DNA of 64,000 bases, taken from contig JBFMAB010000059.1 of NCBI GenBank assembly GCA_040755835.1, positions 216,337 to 280,336 on the forward strand. Direction: 5' to 3'. The position numbers and the translations under genes are program-made. The DNA comes from JADLDB01 sp040755835 (GTDB taxonomy: Bacteria > Myxococcota > Myxococcia > Myxococcales > Myxococcaceae). The notes beneath the pieces are model-generated. The model was not told the origin of the DNA. It saw only the letters and a program-made list of their open reading frames with translations, and made no database searches. Below, one piece after another: positions 20,204-29,389 of the stretch; positions within the stretch are counted from its first letter, which is position 1, and each line of letters starts with the position of its first letter.

Positions 20204-20921
20204 GGTCGGGGCGCTCGACGAAGGGTGTTCGGTCGGGCCGGCCGTCGGCCCAGTACCAGCGGCTGTCGGCGAGGCGCGGCGCGCGCAGCAGCACGAGACT
20301 GGAGCGCGTGCCGTAGTTGAAGGCGGGCGCTTCCACGCACACGCCGCCCAGCGGATCGTCCTCGCGGCGCAGCGCGAGCAGCCGCTGGAGCGCGGAGGCC
20401 TCGGGCACCCGGCCGCCGGGCGCGGCGGAGGGCCACGCCTCGCGGATGAGGCTGGTGCGCGCGTGATCGTCGCCGCCCAGGCTGCGCTCGGTGACGATGT
20501 GCAGGCCCGGCGCGAGCACGTCCTGCCGCACCGCGTGCCCGTCGCTCCAGGTGACGAAGGCGTCGGCGCCGTCCGCGTAGAGGAGGTGGAAGGCGTTGTA
20601 GCGGGTGGGAGGCAGCGACGAGAGGCGCTGGTGCACCTCGCGGGCGCTGTGGGCGCGCAGGGCGTCCACCACCAGCGCGCCGCGGGACTCGCGGCCTTCG
20701 TGCTTCTCGGCCGGGAAGCGGTTGGTGACGGCCACGAAGACGCCGTGCACGTTGAGGCCCAGCCAGGTGCCGCCGGCCTGCTCGTCGCGCGGCGCGACGA
20801 AGGGCTCGCCGGGCCAGCGGCGCGGGCCGGACGCCGGGCGGTCGAGCACCTCGTCGCGGTTGGCGGCCACGACGAGCGGCGCATCCCGGTGCTGCCGAAC
20901 GCTGGCGATCAGGGTACACAT
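20136..20921 (-). CDS. NRDE/TANGO2-family protein
   Basis: 261 residues. The N-terminus MCTLIASV, with Cys2 able to act as an Ntn-hydrolase nucleophile, and the motif AANRDEVLDRP identify the NRDE (TANGO2-like) family. Also conserved are GGTWLGLNVHGVFVAVTNR and the late FNYGTRSSLVLL motif. Family members are linked to lipid or heme homeostasis in eukaryotes; the bacterial role is not settled. The start at 20921 is fixed by the MCTL motif. That leaves only five bases to the start codon of the divergent TetR gene (20927), so promoter elements of each gene must lie inside the other. The 3' end overlaps the TetR gene on the plus strand. Confidence 0.9.
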   Translation of the reverse strand: MCTLIASVRQHRDAPLVVAANRDEVLDRPASGPRRWPGEPFVAPRDEQAGGTWLGLNVHGVFVAVTNRFPAEKHEGRESRGALVVDALRAHSAREVHQRLSSLPPTRYNAFHLLYADGADAFVTWSDGHAVRQDVLAPGLHIVTERSLGGDDHARTSLIREAWPSAAPGGRVPEASALQRLLALRREDDPLGGVCVEAPAFNYGTRSSLVLLRAPRLADSRWYWADGRPDRTPFVERPDLIAALCSPAAPAAAPGTPAPGG

Positions 20922-20926
20922 GCGGC

Positions 20927-21547
20927 GTGCGAGACAAGCAGCGAGAAGAAACCCGCCGGAAGCTCTATCACGCCGCGCTCGAGGTTTTCCGACGAGACGG
21001 CGTGGACAAGTGCCGCATCGAGGACATCGCGCAGATCGCCGAGGTCAGCCGCGCGGCCTTCTACTTCCACTTCCCGACGAAGGACGACGTGCTGCTCGAG
21101 CTGCTGCAGCAGGGCGAGGCGCCCGTCGCCGAGGCGATCAAGGCGCTGCCGGAAGACGCCCCGCTCGAGGCGCTGCTCAACGCCATCACCGACTCGATGG
21201 CGGCCTTCTGGCAGGGCGAGCCGAAGCTGGTGCTGGACGTCTTCGGGGTGACGCTGCGGCGCACCACCGTCGTCACCGACCGCGAAGCCGTGGAGGTGCG
21301 GGCGCTGGTGGGCCGCCGCTTTCAGGTCGCCGCCGAACGCGGGGAGCTGTCGCCGCTGGTGCCCAGCGAGGCGCTCGCCGACTTCTTCCTGTTGAGCTGC
21401 ATGGCCACCATGGCCTCGTGGAGCGCCGGGGCCGTCATGCCGCTCAAGGACATGCTCCGCGGGATGAGCATGTTGTTCCTCAACGGCGCGCGAGGCGTGA
21501 CCGAGCCCGCGCCGCCGCCCGCGCCCGCGAAAGGCAAGAAAGGCTGA
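20927..21547 (+). CDS. TetR-family regulator of a fatty-acid operon
   Basis: 206 residues from a GTG. HTH: EETRRKLYHAALEVFRRDGV, then DKCRIEDIAQIAEVSRAAFY and FHFPTKDDVLLELL, a clear TetR domain. The C-terminal domain is alpha-helical and ends in an Ala/Pro/Lys tail. It is followed after four bases by an SDR gene and then by a desaturase gene, so it is the first gene of a probable fatty-acid modification operon and the likely local regulator. No start further downstream would keep helix 1, which supports the GTG despite its closeness to the divergent gene. Confidence 0.92.
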   Translation: MRDKQREETRRKLYHAALEVFRRDGVDKCRIEDIAQIAEVSRAAFYFHFPTKDDVLLELLQQGEAPVAEAIKALPEDAPLEALLNAITDSMAAFWQGEPKLVLDVFGVTLRRTTVVTDREAVEVRALVGRRFQVAAERGELSPLVPSEALADFFLLSCMATMASWSAGAVMPLKDMLRGMSMLFLNGARGVTEPAPPPAPAKGKKG

Positions 21548-21551
21548 AGCC

Positions 21552-22337
21552 ATGTCCGTCTTCAGGGAAGGGCTGTTCGAGAACAAGACCGTCTTCGTCA
21601 CCGGCGGCTCGAGCGGCATCAACCTGGCCATCGCCCACGCCTTCGGCGCCGCCGGCGCGAAGGTGGCGATCAACGGTCGCAAGCCGGACAAGCTGGAGGC
21701 GGCGGTGGCGGGCCTGCGCGAGAAGGGCGTGCGCGCCGAGGGCTACGCGGCGGACGTGCGCGACTTCGCGGCCGTCAACGGCGCCATCGAGGCGGCGGTG
21801 AAGGCGCTCGGCCCCATCGACGTGCTGGTGTGCGGCGCCGCGGGCAACTTCCCCGCGCCGGTGGTGGGCATGTCGTCGAACGGCTTCAAGGCCGTCGTCG
21901 ACATTGACCTGGTGGGCACCTTCAACGCGTGCCGCGCGGCCTTCGAGCACTTGAACAAGCCGGGCGCGGCGGTCATCGCCATCTCCGCGCCGCAGGCCGG
22001 GGTGCCGTACCCGATGCAGGCGCACGTCTGCGCGGCGAAGGCCGGCGTGGACATGCTGGTGAAGACGCTGGCCATGGAGTGGGGCGGCGTGGGCGTGCGC
22101 GTCAACAGCATCTGGCCGGGGCCCATCGACGACACCGAGGGCATGCAGCGCCTCGCCGGCGACCCGGAGACGAAGAAGAAGGTGGAGGCGGCGATGCCGC
22201 TGCAGCGCTTCGGCACCAAGGACGAGGTGGCGCAGGTGGCGCTCTTCCTCGCCTCGGACGCCTCGCGCTACTGCACCGGCGGCGTCTACCCGGTGGACGG
22301 CGGCATGGCGCTGGTCGGCGGCAACCTGATGTTCTGA
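21552..22337 (+). CDS. SDR oxidoreductase, 2,4-dienoyl-CoA reductase-like
   Basis: 261 residues, classical SDR length. Cofactor motif TGGSSGINLAIAHAFGAAGA; an Arg of NGRKPDKLE in the NADP position. The stretch CGAAGNFPAPVVGMSSNGFK followed by DIDLVGTFNACRAAFEHL is characteristic of the dienoyl-CoA reductase (DECR2-type) branch. That branch lacks the usual catalytic Tyr of Y-x-x-x-K, and here the position is Val (AHVCAAKAGVDML), consistent with it. The C-terminal PVDGGMALVG closes the fold. The family reduces 2,4-dienoyl-CoA during unsaturated fatty acid degradation, which fits the desaturase gene downstream and the TetR gene upstream. Confidence 0.88.
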   Translation: MSVFREGLFENKTVFVTGGSSGINLAIAHAFGAAGAKVAINGRKPDKLEAAVAGLREKGVRAEGYAADVRDFAAVNGAIEAAVKALGPIDVLVCGAAGNFPAPVVGMSSNGFKAVVDIDLVGTFNACRAAFEHLNKPGAAVIAISAPQAGVPYPMQAHVCAAKAGVDMLVKTLAMEWGGVGVRVNSIWPGPIDDTEGMQRLAGDPETKKKVEAAMPLQRFGTKDEVAQVALFLASDASRYCTGGVYPVDGGMALVGGNLMF

Positions 22338-22394
22338 CGCGTCAGTCACGTTCATGGCAAACCCATGACGAAGGGCCCGTAGCGTCGTGGGCAC

Positions 22395-23537
22395 ATGAGT
22401 CCTCCCGCCAGCACCGCGTCTCCCCTGCAGCCCAGGCTGTCCTTCTCGAAGTCCGGCGCGGCCTTCCGCGCCGAGCTCCTCCGCCGCGTCGACGCGTACT
22501 TCGCGACGACGGGGAAGTCGCGCCACGCCACCGTTGGGATGCGCCTCAAGTCCGCCTTCTGGGTGGGCGGCCTTCTGACGCAGTTAGGGCTGTTGTCCTT
22601 CGTGCCGACGCCGACGTGGCTCTCGGTGCTGCTGGCGCTGGGCGTCGGCTTCTTCGTCGCCGGCATGGGCTTCAACGTCGGGCACGACGCCATTCACGGC
22701 AGCTACAGCGCGCGCCGCGGCGTCAACGCGCTGCTCGGGCGCAGCTTCGACCTGATGGGCGCGTCGTCCATCATGTGGAGCTGGGCGCACAACATCGTGC
22801 ACCACACGTACACCAACGTGCCGGGCGTCGATCACGACCTCGAGCCGGGGCCGTTCCTCCGCTTCTACCGGAAGGACAAGCCGTCGTGGGCGCACCGGCT
22901 GCAGCACGTCTACGCCTGGCCGCTGTACTGCTTCACCTCGCTCGTCTGGGTCGTCAAGAAGGACTTCGCGCAGCTGCTCGAGGTGAACCCGCACACCGGC
23001 AGGAAGGGCGGCGCGCGCGAGTGGGCCGACGTGCTGCTGGGCAAGGCGCTGCACTGGTGCGTCTTCCTCGGGCTCCCGCTGCTGGGCGGGCGGCACGCGT
23101 GGTGGCAGGTGCTGGTGGGCTACGGGCTGTCGCTGGCGGTGTCGGGCTTCACCGCGGCCATCGTCTTCCAGCTGGCGCACGTCGTCGAAGGGCCGACGTT
23201 CCCCTCGCCGAACCACGCGGGCGAGTTGGAAGACGACTTCTTCGTGCACCAACTCAAGACGACGTCGAACTTCGCGGCGCGCAACCCGGTGGCGACGTTC
23301 ATCGTGGGCGGCCTCAACCACCAGGTCGAGCACCACCTCTTCCCGCGCATCTGCCACGTCCACTACCCGGCGCTGTCGAACATCGTGAAGGCCTGCGCGC
23401 AGGAGTTCGGCGTGCCGTACTTCGAGCAGCCCACCTTCCTCGCGGCCGTCGCCTCACACGCACGCAGGCTGCGCGACATCGGCCGCGCCGCCTCGCTGCC
23501 CGAGACGGAGCCCCTGGCCGCGCCCGCCCGCGCCTGA
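22395..23537 (+). CDS. membrane fatty-acid desaturase, front-end type
   Basis: 380 residues. Three histidine boxes: HDAIHGS, then HNIVHHTYTN, then NHQVEHHLFP. The Gln-containing third box (QxxHH) and the spacing mark acyl-lipid or front-end (delta-5/6-like) desaturases. Transmembrane pairs include WLSVLLALGVGFFVAGMGF and LPLLGGRHAWWQVLVGYGLS. It introduces a double bond into a membrane acyl chain using a di-iron centre in the inner membrane. It is 57 bases downstream of the SDR gene, same strand. Myxobacteria make polyunsaturated and other modified fatty acids, so a set of desaturation plus dienoyl reduction is plausible. Exact regiospecificity cannot be read. Confidence 0.92.
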   Translation: MSPPASTASPLQPRLSFSKSGAAFRAELLRRVDAYFATTGKSRHATVGMRLKSAFWVGGLLTQLGLLSFVPTPTWLSVLLALGVGFFVAGMGFNVGHDAIHGSYSARRGVNALLGRSFDLMGASSIMWSWAHNIVHHTYTNVPGVDHDLEPGPFLRFYRKDKPSWAHRLQHVYAWPLYCFTSLVWVVKKDFAQLLEVNPHTGRKGGAREWADVLLGKALHWCVFLGLPLLGGRHAWWQVLVGYGLSLAVSGFTAAIVFQLAHVVEGPTFPSPNHAGELEDDFFVHQLKTTSNFAARNPVATFIVGGLNHQVEHHLFPRICHVHYPALSNIVKACAQEFGVPYFEQPTFLAAVASHARRLRDIGRAASLPETEPLAAPARA

Positions 23538-23543
23538 AGCCGC

Positions 23544-23555
23544 GACACCGGTGTC
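23544..23555. promoter_or_regulatory. perfect palindrome GACACCGGTGTC
   Basis: A 12-base perfect palindrome just after the desaturase stop, extended by near-symmetrical GC flanks, with a second, imperfect palindrome (23563-23580, GTGGGGACAGTCCTCCAC) close by. The position suits either a terminator for the desaturase operon or a regulatory site for the metalloprotease gene that begins at 23707. The sequence does not decide between these. Confidence 0.35.
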
Positions 23556-23706
23556 TCGCTGGGTGGGGACAGTCCTCCACACCCCGCACGCGACGCTCTG
23601 CAATGGGTGCGAGGTGCAGGAAGGGCACGGACCGCCGCACGCGCCCAACCCGCGAAGAGACTGAGGTGTGCGCGTGGCCTACCCCTTGCTCCAGGGCGGC
23701 GGGCCC

Positions 23707-26700
23707 ATGCGCGCCCTCCATCGCCGCCCCCTCGCCGCCCTCGCCCTCGTCGTCCTGGCCAGCTGCAGCGGGCTGGACGAGTTGGCGCCCGCGCCGCCGA
23801 CGCGCCAGTCCCACCACGCAGCGCTGGAGGCCGCGCCCGAGCCGCTGGCCGACGTGTCTCCGGCGCTGGCCGCCCACGCCAGCTTCCGGGCCTGGCTGGA
23901 CCGCTACCTCGCGGCGCCCGAGGCGGCGCGGCCCGCGCTGGAGGCGGAGGGGGAGGCGCTGGCGTCGGCCCGCCGGCCGCTCGTCCGCGCGCTGCTCCTG
24001 TCGCAGCCGGAGCTGGCGCTCAGCCTCGCCGTCACCCCGGTGGAGCGCCAGGCGCTGCCCCGGGCCGTCGCCCAGCATGTCGAAGGCTGGCGCGACGGCG
24101 TCGGCACGCTGCACGTCATCGGCGGCGTGGCGGAGTCACCCGAGGCGCCGTCTCCGCTGGAGCGCTTCGTCACCTTCGACGGCGGCGACGAAGTCTTTCG
24201 CGCGGGCGTCTTCGGCGCGCGCGAAGGCCAGCTGACGCGGCAGCACGTGCGCCTGCACGGGGTGGCGCTGGACGGCGTCATCGCGCTCACCGAGTCGCGG
24301 CTGCGCCGGCTGCTCCCCGGTGAGCCGCGCACGCTGCCGCTCGAGCTGCCGCGCGCGTGCCCGGTGTCGAAGCGGCGCGCCGAGCCCGCGCTCGTCTTCC
24401 ACGGCGGCGACGCGCTGTACGGCTTCTGCGTGCCCGAACACGCCTCGGAGTACGACGGCACCCTGGCCGCCGAGGAGGACGCGGCCGCCGCCGACGCCGG
24501 CCTGCCGCCCGCCTCGTCGTGGACCGAGGGTCCGAAGACGGTCCTCTTCATCCGCGTGGATTTCTCGGACAAACCGGGCGACCCGCTGTCGCAGTCGGCG
24601 GCGCAGAGCCTCATCGACACGTCGGTGAACACCTTCTACGTCGCCAACTCCTTCGGCAAGACGTCGCTGTCGACGACGGTGACGCCCACGCTGCGGCTGC
24701 CGAAGACGCAGGCCGAGTACAAGACGAATGACAACTACCTCCTGCTGCGCAGCGACGCGCTCGCGGCGGCGACGGCGGCCGGCTTCGTGCTGTCGGACTA
24801 CAACCTCGACATCGTTGCCTTCGCGTCGACGTTCTCCGGCTGGGCGGGCCGCGGGTACGTGGGCGGCCGCGGCACCTGGCTCAACGGCAACTTCAGCCTG
24901 CGCGTCACCGCGCACGAGCTCGGCCACAACTACGGGGTGTACCACGCCAACTTCTGGAACGCGGGCGCCAGCGTCATCGGCGCGGGCTCGAACCAGGAGT
25001 ACGGCAACCCCTTCGACGTGATGGGCAGCGGCAGCGAGCACTTCCAGGCGTGGTTCAAGCGGCGCTTCGACTGGGTGACGAGCTCCGAGGTGGAGGCGGT
25101 GGCCTCGAGCGGCACGTACCGCGTCTACGCGCTCGAGCAGCCCATCACCACCGGGCTGCACGCGCTCAAGGTGCGGCGCGACGCGCAGAAGGACTACTGG
25201 GTGGAGTTCCGCCCCGCGCCCAACAACGCGCGCCTGCGCAACGGCGCGTCCATCAACTGGGGCTACCAGACGAACACCGGCGCCCACCTGCTGGACACCA
25301 CGCCGGGCGACGGCAGCCGCAGCAACTCGGCGCTGGCGGTGGGCTTCACGCTGTCCGATCCGCTGGCGGGCGTGCATCTGACACCGGTAGGCCTCGGCGG
25401 CACCACGCCGCCGTCGCTGGACGTGGTGGTGAACCTGGGCAACTTCCCCGGCAACCGCGCGCCGGCGGTGACGCTGAGCGCGTCCACGCTGACGCCGGCC
25501 GTCAACGGCAGCGTCACCTTCACCGCGACGGCGAGCGACCCGGACGGTGACGCGCTGGCGTACGGCTGGGACTTCGACGACGGAAGCCTCGGCCCCAACG
25601 CGGCCACGGCGACGAAGACGTTTGGCGCGGCGCGCACGCACCACGTGCGCGTCACGGTCAGCGACATGAAGGGCCAGGTGGCGACCGCCTCGGTCCTCGT
25701 CACCGTCGGCGCGCCCACCACCTTCACGCTGTCCGGCACGGTGACGAACGGGGGCGCGGGCCTGGAAGGCGTGCGCATCTCCGACGGCACGCGCGCGACG
25801 TACACCGCGAGCGACGGCCGCTACTTCCTCACCAACGTGCCGGCGGGCAGCGTCACCCTCACCGCGACGAAGCCGGACTTCACCTTCGCCCGCGGCTTCG
25901 CGGCGCCGCTGGCGGTGTCCGCCGACGCAGGCGGCCTCGACTTCACCGCGACGCCGGTGGCCGGCTACCGCCTGCAGGGCAAGGTGACGGCGAGCGGCGT
26001 GGGCGTGGCCGGCGTGGTGGTGAGCGACGGCAGCCGCACCGCGACCACCAACGCCACGGGCGACTACACGCTGAACAACGTGCCCTCCGGTCGCTACACG
26101 CTCACGGCGACGAAGGCGGGCTGGCAGTTCAACCCGTCGGGCTTCGTGAACCCGCTGGACGTCATGGGCGGCGACGTCGCCAACCTGAACTTCATCGCGG
26201 CGGGCGCGTACCTGTCCGGCACCCTGCCCGCCTCGGTGACGACGGCGCCCACGGTGACGGACGGCGTGCGCACCGTCACGGCCACCCGCGACAACGCGAG
26301 CCAGCCGTGGAACTACGTCCTCTCTGCCGTGCCCAACGGCACGTGGAACCTGGTGGCGTCGTCGCCGGGCGTCACCCTGACACCGGCGAACTTCACCAAC
26401 CCCGTCGCCATCTCCGCGGGCATGGGGCGCAGCAACCTGAACTTCCAGGCGGTGGCGACGACCGGCTTCACCGTGTCCGGCACCGTGCGCACCGGCGGCA
26501 CGCCCCTGCCCAACGTCGTGGTGAGCGACGGCACGCGCTCGGCCACCACGGACTCCCTCGGCCGCTACGCGCTGGTGGGCGTCCCGCCCGGCGCGTACAC
26601 GCTGACGCCGGTGCTGGCGGGCTACACCTTCGTGCCGGCGACGCTGGCGGTGACGGTGACGAGCGCCGACGTCGCGGGGCAGGATTTCGCCACCACCGTC

Positions 26701-28515
26701 GTCAACGCGCCGCCGACGGTGGTGACGGCCGCCTCGGCGACGCCCTCGCCGGTGGTGAGCGGCACCAGCACGGCGCTGACGGTGCTGGGCGACGACGACG
26801 GCGGTGAGGCGGCGCTGACGTACACGTGGGCGGCGACGGGCGCGTACCCCGTCACCTTCAGCGCGAGCGGCACCAACGCCGCGAAGAGCGCCACCGCCAC
26901 CTTCTCGGGCGGCGGCACGTACACGCTGGAGGTCACCATCACCGACGCGGGTGGGCTGTCGGTGCGCAGCCAGGTGGTGGTGCAGGTGCAGCAGCAGGCC
27001 GTGTCGCTGGAGGTGACGCCGGCGACGGCGAACGTGCTGACGGGCGCGACGCAGAGCTTCACCGCCACCGCGCGCGACCAGTTCAACCGGCCGATGTTCG
27101 CCGGAACGCCGGCGTGGAGCGTCTCGGGCGGCGGCACCATCGCTTCGCAGGGCTTGACGGGCGTCTTCACCGCGGGCGCCACGCCGGGCGGGCCGTTCAC
27201 GGTGACGGCGACGGCGGGCGGGCGCACGGCCACCGCGCTGGTGACGGTGACGGGCACGGGGGCGCCCACCATCACCAAGGCGGCGAGCGCCACGCCCAAC
27301 CCGGTGCCGGGCACCACCACGCAGCTGTCGGTGCGCGCCGACGATGACGCAGGCGAGGCCGGGCTGACGTACGCGTGGACGACGCCGCTGGCGCCCGCGC
27401 CGGTCACCTTCTCCGTCAACGGCAGCAACGCGGCGAAGGACACCACCGCCACCTTCACGCAGGCCGGGGACTACGAGTTCCTCGTCACGGTGACGGATTC
27501 CGCCGGCAACGCGGTGACGAGCCTCGTCGCAGTGACGGTGGCGGCGACGCCCACGCGCCTCGAGCTGCAGCCGCGGCTGGCGAGCCTGCAGGTGGGCCAG
27601 ACGCAGCTCTTCCAGGCCTCCGCCGAGGACCAGTTCGGCGAGCCGCTCGCGCCCCAGCCCGCCTTCACCTGGACGGTGGCTGGCGGCGGCACCGTCGACA
27701 CCTCCGGCCTCTTCACGGCGGGCACGACACCCGGCGGGCCCTACGCGCTGACGGTGACGGGCGCGGGCCTGTCGGCGACGGCGGAAGTCACCGTCGGCGC
27801 CGCGCCCGACACGCAGCCGCCGTCGGTGACGCTCACCAGCCCGGCGGCGAACGCGCAGCTGAGCGGCGCCTTCTCGTTGGCGGCCGCCGCGACGGACGAT
27901 GTCGGGGTGGTGCGCGTCGAGTTCTACGCCGACGGAGCGACGAAGCTGGGCGAGGCGGCGAGCGCGCCCTTCGCCGCCGCCGCCGATACGAGCGCGCTCG
28001 CCGACGGCCTCCACGTGCTGACGGCGCGCGCCTTCGACGCGGCGGGCAACAGCGCCACCAGCGACGGCGTGCCGGTGGTGGTGGGTACGGGCCCGGTGGA
28101 CGTGACACCGCCCACCGTCTCCATCACCGCGCCCGCGGCCGGCGCGGCGACCGGCCTGCGCGTGCGCCTCGCCGCCGACGCGAGCGACGACGTCGGCGTG
28201 ACGAAGGTGACCCTGGAGCTGGACGGTGCCTCGGCGGGCGAGCCTACGTCCGCGCCGTACGAGGCGACGGTGGACGTGGCGGCGGGCGCGCACACGCTGG
28301 TGGCCATCGCCTGGGACGCGGCGGGGCACTTCACCCGCAGCACCGCGGTCAGCTTCACCGCCAGCGCCGAGGTCCCGCCGGAGCCCGCCCGGCCGGAGCC
28401 CGTCACACCGGAGACCATCATCGGCGGCTGCGGCTGCTCCGGCGTGGGCGGCGCCCCGGCCAGCCTCGGCTTCGCGCTCCTCGCGCTGGTGGCCCGCGCC
28501 CGGCGGCGGCGGTGA
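23707..28515 (+). CDS. secreted metzincin (M11/M6-like) metalloprotease with repeat domains and MYXO-CTERM anchor
   Basis: 1602 residues from the ATG at 23707, which puts the signal (PLAALALVVLASCSG, lipobox LASC) at the start; an ATG 13 codons earlier is possible. The zinc site is H403-ELGHNYGVYH, a metzincin HExxHxxGxxH, with Met-turn FDVMGSG. After the catalytic part come a PKD-like domain (ASDPDGDALAYGWDFDDGS), four carboxypeptidase-regulatory-like domains (SGTVTNGGAGLEGVRISDGT and similar), two pairs of Big/PKD-type domains (TPATANVLTGATQSFTATAR), and two Ig-like 'VSITAPAAGA' domains. The end GGCGCSGVGG, then a hydrophobic helix, then ARARRRR is a MYXO-CTERM tail, which myxosortase processes for surface anchoring in myxobacteria. 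Likely a surface protease for predation or degradation. Confidence 0.9.
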   Translation: MRALHRRPLAALALVVLASCSGLDELAPAPPTRQSHHAALEAAPEPLADVSPALAAHASFRAWLDRYLAAPEAARPALEAEGEALASARRPLVRALLLSQPELALSLAVTPVERQALPRAVAQHVEGWRDGVGTLHVIGGVAESPEAPSPLERFVTFDGGDEVFRAGVFGAREGQLTRQHVRLHGVALDGVIALTESRLRRLLPGEPRTLPLELPRACPVSKRRAEPALVFHGGDALYGFCVPEHASEYDGTLAAEEDAAAADAGLPPASSWTEGPKTVLFIRVDFSDKPGDPLSQSAAQSLIDTSVNTFYVANSFGKTSLSTTVTPTLRLPKTQAEYKTNDNYLLLRSDALAAATAAGFVLSDYNLDIVAFASTFSGWAGRGYVGGRGTWLNGNFSLRVTAHELGHNYGVYHANFWNAGASVIGAGSNQEYGNPFDVMGSGSEHFQAWFKRRFDWVTSSEVEAVASSGTYRVYALEQPITTGLHALKVRRDAQKDYWVEFRPAPNNARLRNGASINWGYQTNTGAHLLDTTPGDGSRSNSALAVGFTLSDPLAGVHLTPVGLGGTTPPSLDVVVNLGNFPGNRAPAVTLSASTLTPAVNGSVTFTATASDPDGDALAYGWDFDDGSLGPNAATATKTFGAARTHHVRVTVSDMKGQVATASVLVTVGAPTTFTLSGTVTNGGAGLEGVRISDGTRATYTASDGRYFLTNVPAGSVTLTATKPDFTFARGFAAPLAVSADAGGLDFTATPVAGYRLQGKVTASGVGVAGVVVSDGSRTATTNATGDYTLNNVPSGRYTLTATKAGWQFNPSGFVNPLDVMGGDVANLNFIAAGAYLSGTLPASVTTAPTVTDGVRTVTATRDNASQPWNYVLSAVPNGTWNLVASSPGVTLTPANFTNPVAISAGMGRSNLNFQAVATTGFTVSGTVRTGGTPLPNVVVSDGTRSATTDSLGRYALVGVPPGAYTLTPVLAGYTFVPATLAVTVTSADVAGQDFATTVVNAPPTVVTAASATPSPVVSGTSTALTVLGDDDGGEAALTYTWAATGAYPVTFSASGTNAAKSATATFSGGGTYTLEVTITDAGGLSVRSQVVVQVQQQAVSLEVTPATANVLTGATQSFTATARDQFNRPMFAGTPAWSVSGGGTIASQGLTGVFTAGATPGGPFTVTATAGGRTATALVTVTGTGAPTITKAASATPNPVPGTTTQLSVRADDDAGEAGLTYAWTTPLAPAPVTFSVNGSNAAKDTTATFTQAGDYEFLVTVTDSAGNAVTSLVAVTVAATPTRLELQPRLASLQVGQTQLFQASAEDQFGEPLAPQPAFTWTVAGGGTVDTSGLFTAGTTPGGPYALTVTGAGLSATAEVTVGAAPDTQPPSVTLTSPAANAQLSGAFSLAAAATDDVGVVRVEFYADGATKLGEAASAPFAAAADTSALADGLHVLTARAFDAAGNSATSDGVPVVVGTGPVDVTPPTVSITAPAAGAATGLRVRLAADASDDVGVTKVTLELDGASAGEPTSAPYEATVDVAAGAHTLVAIAWDAAGHFTRSTAVSFTASAEVPPEPARPEPVTPETIIGGCGCSGVGGAPASLGFALLALVARARRRR

Positions 28516-28564
28516 CGCGGGCGGCGCTTTCCCCTTTCCGCCGGGCCAGCTAAACGCCTCCGGC

Positions 28565-29281
28565 ATGTCCGAGTGGAAGATCGATCGAGACGGAGACGTG
28601 GCCGTGGTGTCGCTGGACGACGGCAAGGCCAACGCGCTCCTGGTGCCCGAGTTCGAAGGGCTCGAGGGCGCGCTGGACGCGGTCGAGCACAGCAATGCGC
28701 TGGCGGTGGTGCTGACGGGCCGGCCGGGCTTCTTCTCGGCGGGGCTCAACCTGAAGGCACTCGGCGCCATGTCCCTCGAGGAGAAGGCGAAGCTCGTCTC
28801 GGCGATGGGCAGCGCGGTGCTGAAGCTGTTCCTGTTCCCCAAGCCGGTGGTGGCGGCGGTGTCCGGCCACGCGCTGGGCGGCGGCGCGATGTTGGCGCTG
28901 GCGTCGGACCTGCGCGTCTTCGCCGACGGCCCGTTCAAGTTCGGCTTGAACGAGGTGCCGGCGGGCCTCTTCGTGCCGTCCTACGCCATTGAATTGGCGC
29001 GTGCGTGCGTCTCGCCATCGCGCCTCACCGAGCTGGTGGTCCACGGCCGCATCCTCTCGCCGCTCGAGGCCTTGTCGATGCACGTCGCCGAGTCGGTGCA
29101 CGCGCCCGAAGCCATCCTCGCTGCGGCGCTGTTGCGCGCGCGCGGCCTCTCCGAGCTGTGCGGCGCTGGCTACGCGCTCACCAAGCGCCTCACACGCGGC
29201 CCCGCCGCCGACTTCGCCCGAAAGAGCCTGCCGGGCGAACTCGAAGAGCTGGCGCGGATGCTGGACTCCAGGCGCTCGTAG
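28565..29281 (+). CDS. enoyl-CoA hydratase/isomerase family protein
   Basis: 238 residues, a little shorter than the usual 255-260. The crotonase oxyanion-hole segments are present: FFSAGLNLKALGA (first) and AVSGHALGGGAMLALASDLR (second). The Glu that catalyses hydration in classical members, normally in the helix after the second segment, lines up with FGLNEVPAGLFVP, where one Glu (NEV) is seen. The second catalytic Glu is not obvious, so isomerase or hydrolase activity is also possible. It could act with the upstream dienoyl-CoA-reductase-like SDR in unsaturated fatty acid breakdown, although the large protease gene separates them. Confidence 0.88.
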   Translation: MSEWKIDRDGDVAVVSLDDGKANALLVPEFEGLEGALDAVEHSNALAVVLTGRPGFFSAGLNLKALGAMSLEEKAKLVSAMGSAVLKLFLFPKPVVAAVSGHALGGGAMLALASDLRVFADGPFKFGLNEVPAGLFVPSYAIELARACVSPSRLTELVVHGRILSPLEALSMHVAESVHAPEAILAAALLRARGLSELCGAGYALTKRLTRGPAADFARKSLPGELEELARMLDSRRS

Positions 29282-29389
29282 CAAAGCCCGTGTGAATCCC
29301 GAAGGTTGACCCGCGCCCATCGGCTTCACCGATTCGTCACGGAGTTGTTACCGCGACGGGCGACGCGATCGATTCAATGCGCCGCGCCC

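Noticed and set aside
24136..28938. Open frame of 1600 codons on the minus strand opposite the metalloprotease gene.
   Set aside because: Its translation is a mix of His/Arg/Ala/Gly without domain patterns, while the plus strand has a clear zinc site, repeats and MYXO-CTERM. High G+C produces such antisense frames.
29282..29389. A Pho box upstream of the DUF47-pit pair (TTCACCGATTCGTCAC).
   Set aside because: The two half-sites do not fit the CTGTCAT consensus well and the G+C-rich context makes chance likely.
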